64,000 nucleotides of DNA, from assembly GCA_963743035.1 (NCBI GenBank), contig CAVUOB010000013.1, positions 1 to 64,000 on the forward strand, written 5' to 3'. The notes below the pieces were generated by a model. The model was not told the origin of the DNA and did not search any database. It was given only the letters and a program-made list of their open reading frames with translations. Positions 59,484-64,000 of the stretch are shown piece by piece. This DNA comes from PALSA-911 sp963743035 (lineage in GTDB: Bacteria; Pseudomonadota; Alphaproteobacteria; Acetobacterales; Acetobacteraceae). How positions within the stretch are numbered: position 1 is the stretch's first letter; each line of letters begins with the position of its first letter. A program made the translations under genes and the position numbers.

Positions 59484-59511
59484 GCTGGTGGCGTAGCTGT
59501 TCGCCACCAGC
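59484..59511 (-). terminator. Strong hairpin downstream of the small exported protein
   Basis: GCTGGTGGCG (59484-59493) pairs perfectly with CGCCACCAGC (59502-59511) across an 8-base loop, 22 bases past the stop of the leftward gene at 59533. No T run follows, so it may be a transcript-stabilising hairpin or a weak terminator. Confidence 0.45.
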
Positions 59512-59532
59512 CTGCTGGCGTTGCTCCTGGGC

Positions 59533-59865
59533 TTATCCCTTGATCATCAGCGTCTTGGTGTCGAAGTTCACGACGCTCATTCCGCCGGCTGTCAGTTCGA
59601 CGACCGCGACGCCGCGGGCGAAATCCATGGCGACGATCCGGCTGGCCGGATGCTTGGCTTTGATGTTGTTCAGCAGGATCGTCGTCAGGACCTCGCTCAC
59701 GGTATTGCCATTTACCGCTCTGGCCTTCACTTCGGCCTGTTTTTCCGGGCTGAGGCCGGCGAGCTCTGCCTGCTCCAACGTCGTTGCCACCTGCGCGTGG
59801 GCGACGGGCATAGCCAGCAGAACGGCCGCGCACACTGCCGGGGCCAAAACCTTATAATTGAACAT
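59533..59865 (-). CDS. Small exported protein
   Basis: The 110-residue protein has a clear signal peptide (MFNYKVLAPAVCAAVLLAMP, cleavage after AHA near residue 24). The mature part is helical then beta-rich (LEQAELAGLSPEKQAEVKAR; VVELTAGGMSVVNFDTKTLM) and has no Cys. I chose ATG 59865 because the signal starts there. The upstream part of the open frame is not coding-like. It is probably periplasmic. I recognise no family. Confidence 0.75.
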   Translation of the reverse strand: MFNYKVLAPAVCAAVLLAMPVAHAQVATTLEQAELAGLSPEKQAEVKARAVNGNTVSEVLTTILLNNIKAKHPASRIVAMDFARGVAVVELTAGGMSVVNFDTKTLMIKG

Positions 59866-60402
59866 GATGCTACTCCATTGCTCTGGTCGGGGCATTGTCT
59901 GGCCAGTTGTTGAGACCCGGCAGAACTCTGGTTCCCCATACGTTGCGCTTCGACGATATGTTTTCGTCTCCGCTAGACCCATCTTATTGATATCGACTGT
60001 GCCAGGGATGAGCCTGGACTCCCAGGAGTGTGCCTGGCGTCCCAATCCTTGCCACGTGTCATTTCACCGCTTCAAATCCACGTGGAACCGAAGTACATTT
60101 CCTGCAACTTTTGGCCATGTTCAGCCGAGCTGTCCGCGGGCTGCACTGCCTTGAATAGCAGGGATCGGGGACACCAGGCATAGTTTCGGGACGTCCAGCC
60201 CAAGCCAACCGCGCAGAACGTCGCTACGGTGCCGTTTGGTTGTGAAGTTGCGTTTGACCGATCTCCGGCTGGGCCCAATGGTGGTTGTTGTGTGCGTTTC
60301 TGCATCGAGCCGGACGCAGCAGCGCCCGCGTGGTTTCGGCCCAGGCGATCGGATCTGCTGCCGGCGATCCATGTTGGGCAGTTTACATCTGCGGAGGGGT
60401 TG
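59866..60402. other. Long intergenic region without a recognised gene
   Basis: 537 bases between the divergent small exported protein and glutaminase. Several short frames occur, but none has a ribosome site plus recognisable protein pattern. A frame fused to the glutaminase N-terminus (from 60229) is open but unlike glutaminase sequence. The stretch is less regular in codon pattern than its neighbours and may be degraded DNA. I see no inverted terminal repeats. Confidence 0.5.
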
Positions 60403-61407
60403 ATGTACGCCGAGATCGGGACCGATATGCAAGGCCCACCCTATGTGTCCACGGGTCACTTGCCGCCACCCGATCTGGTGCGATCTCTGGTTGCGCAAGC
60501 CCATGAGCGCTTCAAGAGCTTGGATGAGGGACAAGTCGCCGACTACATCCCAGCCCTGGCTCGGACACCGCGGCAGCTGTTCGGTCTGAGCGTGGTGGGG
60601 GTGAACGGGGAGACCCATGCAACGGGCGACACCGACCACGCATTTTCCATCCAGAGCATTTCCAAACCCTTCGTTTTCGCACTGGTCTGCCAGGTGCTTG
60701 GCGCCGAGACCGCGCGCCAGCGGATTGGGGTGAACGCGACCGGCCTTGCCTTCAATTCGGTGATGGCAATCGAGTTGAACCCGGATCGGACCATGAATCC
60801 GATGGTCAACGCGGGGGCCATTGCGACGACGAGCCTCGTCCCGGGCGATACTGCAGATGCGAAGTGGCATTTCATCCAGGACGGATTGTCCCGTTTTGCC
60901 GGTCGGAAGCTGGCGCTCGATGAGGAGGTGTATCGCTCGGAAGCGGCCACCAATCTGCGCAATCGCGGCATCGCCAAGCTGCTCGAGGGCTATGGCCGGA
61001 TGTATTTCGATGCGCTGGAAACGACGGATATCTACACCAGGCAGTGTTCCCTGAATGTGACGGTCCAGGATTTGGCCGTGATGGGCGCCACATTGGCGGA
61101 TGGCGGGGTCAATCCCATCACCGGGGAGCGGGTGATCGATGCACCGCATTGCAAGCACGTGCTCGCGGCTCTCGCGACCGCCGGGCTGTACGAACGCTCC
61201 GGTGACTGGCTGTTCGAAATCGGGTTGCCGGGCAAGAGCGGGGTCAGCGGCGGGATCGTGACGATCTCGCCGGGCAAGGGCGGCCTTGGCACATTCGCCC
61301 CTCTGCTCGACAGCGCCGGAAACAGCATCAAGGGGCAACGCGCCACCAAGTTCCTTTCGGAACGGATGGGCCTGAACCTGTTCGCGTCCAAACCAGACGA
61401 ACACTGA
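60403..61407 (+). CDS. glsA: Glutaminase A
   Basis: The 334-residue enzyme is of the serine-dependent beta-lactamase-fold family and hydrolyses glutamine to glutamate and ammonia. The SxxK motif is in FSIQSISKPFVFAL, the conserved Asn/Tyr regions in NPMVNAGAIATTS and LLEGYGRMYFDALE, and the late loop is PGKSGVSGGIVTISPGKGGL. ATG 60403 follows GGAGGGG with a 5-base spacer. It is followed on the same strand by an MFS transporter and an asparaginase, a possible amide-nitrogen module. Confidence 0.93.
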   Translation: MYAEIGTDMQGPPYVSTGHLPPPDLVRSLVAQAHERFKSLDEGQVADYIPALARTPRQLFGLSVVGVNGETHATGDTDHAFSIQSISKPFVFALVCQVLGAETARQRIGVNATGLAFNSVMAIELNPDRTMNPMVNAGAIATTSLVPGDTADAKWHFIQDGLSRFAGRKLALDEEVYRSEAATNLRNRGIAKLLEGYGRMYFDALETTDIYTRQCSLNVTVQDLAVMGATLADGGVNPITGERVIDAPHCKHVLAALATAGLYERSGDWLFEIGLPGKSGVSGGIVTISPGKGGLGTFAPLLDSAGNSIKGQRATKFLSERMGLNLFASKPDEH

Positions 61408-61485
61408 CCTGAAGTACAGGAGCGTCGCGGGTTGGCGGCCTATGATAGCCCGACCCGGCGACCGCCACGAGGGGAGCAAGGAAGA

Positions 61486-63156
61486 ATGACAACAGAACGG
61501 GCTGCGGCCAGGAGCGGCGAGGACGAGGCACGAAACTCCTGGGTGCCGATGATCACGATCGCGCTTGGACAGGTGCTGATGTCGTTCAACGTGGCATCGT
61601 TGCCGGTGTCCCTGGGGGGCATGGTCGCCAGCTTCAATACCCCCCCGACCACCGTTGCCACGGCGATCGTCATGTATTCGTTGTCCGTGGCTGGCCTGGT
61701 CATGCTCGGCGCCAAGCTGAACCAGCGTTTCGGCTCGCTGCGCGTATTCCGTGCAGTCGTGGTCCTGTTTGGGGCGGCGATGGTGCTGATGACCTTCAGC
61801 CCGAACGTGACGCTGATGATCACCGCCCAGGGCATGGCAGGCGCCGCGGGCGCCGCGCTCGTGCCCTCGTTGGTCGCGCTGATCGCCAATAACTACAAGG
61901 GCAAGCAGCAGGCGACGGCGCTAGGCGCGCTCGGGTCGGCACGTGCCGGCGCCGGCGTCTCCGCCTTTCTGATCGGCGGCATGCTGGGCACCTTCATCGG
62001 CTGGCGGCCGGTCTTCGCGATTTTGATCGTACTTGCCGCGGTCGTATTTCTATTGAGTTTTCGCCTGAAGTCGGACGAGGCCCGGCCGGAGGTGCAGATC
62101 GATCTGGTCGGCGTCGTGCTTGCGGCGGTTGCCATCATCCTGATCAGCTTCGGCTTCAACAATCTCAATCGCTGGGGGCTCGGGGTGGCGCGACCCGGCG
62201 CACCGTTCGATATCTTCGGGCTGTCGCCCGCACCCGCGATGATCGTCATTGGCATTGTGATCGGCCAGATATTTCTGGTCTGGACACGCCGACGTGCGGC
62301 GGCGGGAAAGACGCCTTTGTTGGCTCTCGAAGTGGTCAACTCGCCGACCGAGCGGGCGGCTGTTTATGCGATGTTCTCCGTTGTCGCGCTGGAGGCGGCG
62401 CTGAACTTCTCCGTGCCGCTCTACATGCAGATCGTGCAGGGGCGGACACCCCTGGAGACGGCGATCGCCATGATGCCATTCAATCTGTCGGTGTTCTTTT
62501 CGGCGCTTTTCATCATCCGCCTCTACGACGTATTGCCGCCACGGCAGATCGGGCGGCTGGGCTTCCTCCTCTGCACGATCGCGCTGACCTGGCTCGCCTT
62601 CGTGGTCCACAATGACTGGAGCACATTCCCGGTCCTCATTGGCCTGATCGTGTTCGGCATCGGCCAAGGTTCGCTGGTCACGCTGGTGTTCAACGTGCTG
62701 GTCACTGCCTCGCCCAAGGAACTGGCGGGCGACGTCGGTTCGCTGCGTGGTACCGCCAACAATCTCGCCGCTGCCATCGGCACGGCGGTGGCTGGTGCGC
62801 TGCTAGTCGGTCTGTTGAGCGCCAACGTGATGCGCAGCCTGGTCGAAAATCCCGTGCTGACACCCGAACTCCAGTCCCAGGTCGACCTCGACAGCATCAC
62901 CTTTGTCAGCAACGACCGGCTGTTGTCCGTGATGCAGCGCACAACAGCGACACCGGAGCAGGTGACCGAGGCAATGCGCGTCAATACCGAGGCGCGACTG
63001 AAGGCGTTGAAGATCGGCCTTATGATCATGGCGGGGCTTGCGCTGCTGACGATCATCCCGGCCGGCCGCCTGCCGGGGTATCGTCCTCAGGAACTGCCTG
63101 CTGACCCTGCCCCCGCGCCGACTGACAAGGCGACTGCTGCTGGCCGGGCGGCCTAA
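61486..63156 (+). CDS. MFS transporter, DHA2-like, 14 spans
   Basis: The 556-residue membrane protein has many hydrophobic segments from residue about 22 (WVPMITIALGQVLMSFNVAS). It includes LGAKLNQRFGSLRVFRAVVV at the motif A position and GMAGAAGAALVPSLVALIAN, and ends with a Pro/Ala-rich cytoplasmic tail. Residues about 465-525 form a soluble loop (NPVLTPELQSQVDLDSITFV). AAGGAAG precedes ATG 61486. It lies between glutaminase and asparaginase, 3 bases before the latter, so it may move an amino acid or a product of the pair. The substrate is not known. Confidence 0.88.
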   Translation: MTTERAAARSGEDEARNSWVPMITIALGQVLMSFNVASLPVSLGGMVASFNTPPTTVATAIVMYSLSVAGLVMLGAKLNQRFGSLRVFRAVVVLFGAAMVLMTFSPNVTLMITAQGMAGAAGAALVPSLVALIANNYKGKQQATALGALGSARAGAGVSAFLIGGMLGTFIGWRPVFAILIVLAAVVFLLSFRLKSDEARPEVQIDLVGVVLAAVAIILISFGFNNLNRWGLGVARPGAPFDIFGLSPAPAMIVIGIVIGQIFLVWTRRRAAAGKTPLLALEVVNSPTERAAVYAMFSVVALEAALNFSVPLYMQIVQGRTPLETAIAMMPFNLSVFFSALFIIRLYDVLPPRQIGRLGFLLCTIALTWLAFVVHNDWSTFPVLIGLIVFGIGQGSLVTLVFNVLVTASPKELAGDVGSLRGTANNLAAAIGTAVAGALLVGLLSANVMRSLVENPVLTPELQSQVDLDSITFVSNDRLLSVMQRTTATPEQVTEAMRVNTEARLKALKIGLMIMAGLALLTIIPAGRLPGYRPQELPADPAPAPTDKATAAGRAA

Positions 63157-63159
63157 CGA

Positions 63160-64000
63160 ATGCCGCTTCCTCGGGTTTTTGTGCTGTCGCTCGGCGGCAC
63201 GATTACGATGATCCCTGACGCGTCCGGCGGGATCGCGCCCAAGCTTGGGGCGGCGGATCTGGTGGCCTCGGTGCCCGCCCTGGCCGAGGTGGCGGAGATC
63301 GAGGCACATTCGCCATTCCGCCTGCCAAGCCCTTCCCTGACCCCGGCGAACCTGGTCGAGGTTGCCCGGCTGATCGAGAGCGCCCTGGCGTCCGGCTTCG
63401 ATGGCGCCGTCGTCATCCAGGGAACGGATACGCTTGAGGAGTCTGCCTTCATCCTCGATCTGCTCGTTGACAGCGACAAGCCGGTTGTTGTCACGGGCGC
63501 GATGCGCGGTGCGGATGCGCCAGGTGCGGATGGGCCGGCCAATCTGCTGGCCGCCGTCATCGTCGCGGCGTCACCGGAGGCCCACGGCCTCGGCACACTC
63601 GCGGTACTGAATTACGATATCCACACTGCGCGCTTCGTGCAGAAATCGCATACGGCGTTGCCCTCGGCGTTCTCCTCTCCGTTGGTCGGGCCGCTCGGCG
63701 TAGTCGCGGAACGACGGCCGCGCTTCTATGCGCGGGTGGCGCGGACACCTTGCCTGGTCGCATTGGAAGGATCGCCGGCCCCGGTCGCCCTGATCAAATG
63801 GGCGATGGGCGATGACGGGCGCTTGCTGCGCGGTTTACCCGAACTCGGGTTTGCCGGTGCCGTGGTGGAGGGCATGGGGGCAGGCCACGTGCCGGCTGAG
63901 GTGGCTCCTATGCTGGGCGAACTTGCCGCGCGGATGCCGGTGGTGCTCGCCACGCGCGTCATGTCCGGCCCTGTATTTACGCGTACCTATGGATATCCAG
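63160..64000 (+). CDS. Type I/II-like L-asparaginase (partial, cut by window end)
   Basis: 280 residues are visible and the frame is open to the edge. The first catalytic Thr block is LSLGGTITM near residue 15, and the second is VVIQGTDTLEESAF. GAMRGADAPGADGPANLLAA follows as in asparaginases. There is no signal peptide, so it is probably cytoplasmic. It hydrolyses asparagine (or glutamine) to the acid and ammonia. Its ATG lies 3 bases after the transporter stop. Confidence 0.92.
   Translation, partial: MPLPRVFVLSLGGTITMIPDASGGIAPKLGAADLVASVPALAEVAEIEAHSPFRLPSPSLTPANLVEVARLIESALASGFDGAVVIQGTDTLEESAFILDLLVDSDKPVVVTGAMRGADAPGADGPANLLAAVIVAASPEAHGLGTLAVLNYDIHTARFVQKSHTALPSAFSSPLVGPLGVVAERRPRFYARVARTPCLVALEGSPAPVALIKWAMGDDGRLLRGLPELGFAGAVVEGMGAGHVPAEVAPMLGELAARMPVVLATRVMSGPVFTRTYGYP

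Noticed and set aside
60121..61479. A 452-codon minus-strand frame over the glutaminase gene
   Set aside because: It is antisense to a well-supported glutaminase and has no protein pattern of its own.
1..64000. CRISPR arrays, rRNA and tRNA genes
   Set aside because: No regularly spaced repeat series and no cloverleaf or rRNA-like conserved stretch was recognised. The only regular repeats are the 23-bp IS units and the peptide-coding repeat.

Overview
The window is GC-rich DNA from an alphaproteobacterium, most likely of the Acetobacteraceae/Rhodospirillales. This placement is an inference. It rests on a shikimate kinase fused to 3-dehydroquinate synthase (46445-48145), MmcB, the codon use, and the very high GC. 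No rRNA, tRNA or CRISPR array was seen.

Region 1 (1-12.1 kb) is host DNA. On the + strand it holds a NIPSNAP protein, a universal stress protein, a uracil-DNA glycosylase-like enzyme, pterin carbinolamine dehydratase and MmcB. A decayed SelB-like GTPase fragment lies at 899-1049. Read leftwards from 12.0 kb come two tandemly duplicated D-aminoacylase-type amidohydrolases, each with its own matching promoter, then a phytanoyl-CoA dioxygenase-like oxygenase and a cupin-like gene. An IS21-family element (istA/istB, 4720-7210) has cut the cupin-like gene in two.

Region 2 (12.1-37.9 kb) is one leftward cluster encoding a complete contractile-tailed, DNA-packaging particle. From right to left it has small and large terminase, portal, scaffold-like protein, major capsid protein, connector/completion proteins, sheath, tube, tail assembly chaperone with a -1 frameshift site, a short proline-rich tape-measure-position protein, hub, spike and baseplate proteins (LysM/X, D, V, W, J, I), tail fibres, an SGNH-hydrolase tail protein, endolysin and a 3-TM GTA-type holin. 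I see no integrase, repressor, replication gene or flanking att repeat. It is either a domesticated, gene-transfer-agent-like element or a prophage remnant. Three of its genes (holin and two fibres) carry single-base frameshifts.

Region 3 (38-46.3 kb) is an accessory stretch. It has a lipoprotein, a degenerate receiver-domain protein, a frameshifted DUF6065-type gene, a 56-residue protein made of two near-identical repeats, a divergent BTAD/TPR winged-helix regulator, a DHA2-type MFS exporter, an Lrp-family regulator, a ribbon-helix-helix protein and a DUF2889 protein. The repeat peptide, DUF6065 gene, regulator and exporter could form one small peptide system. That is a hypothesis.

Region 4 (46.4-64 kb) is host metabolism. 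It has AroK-AroB and XerD, then a leftward operon with a TRAP transporter (DctP, fused DctQM), a LivJ-type binding protein and 4-hydroxybenzoate 3-monooxygenase. These are followed by a type II NADH dehydrogenase, a membrane metallophosphoesterase, an AI-2E/PerM-family permease, glutaminase, another MFS transporter and an asparaginase cut by the window end.
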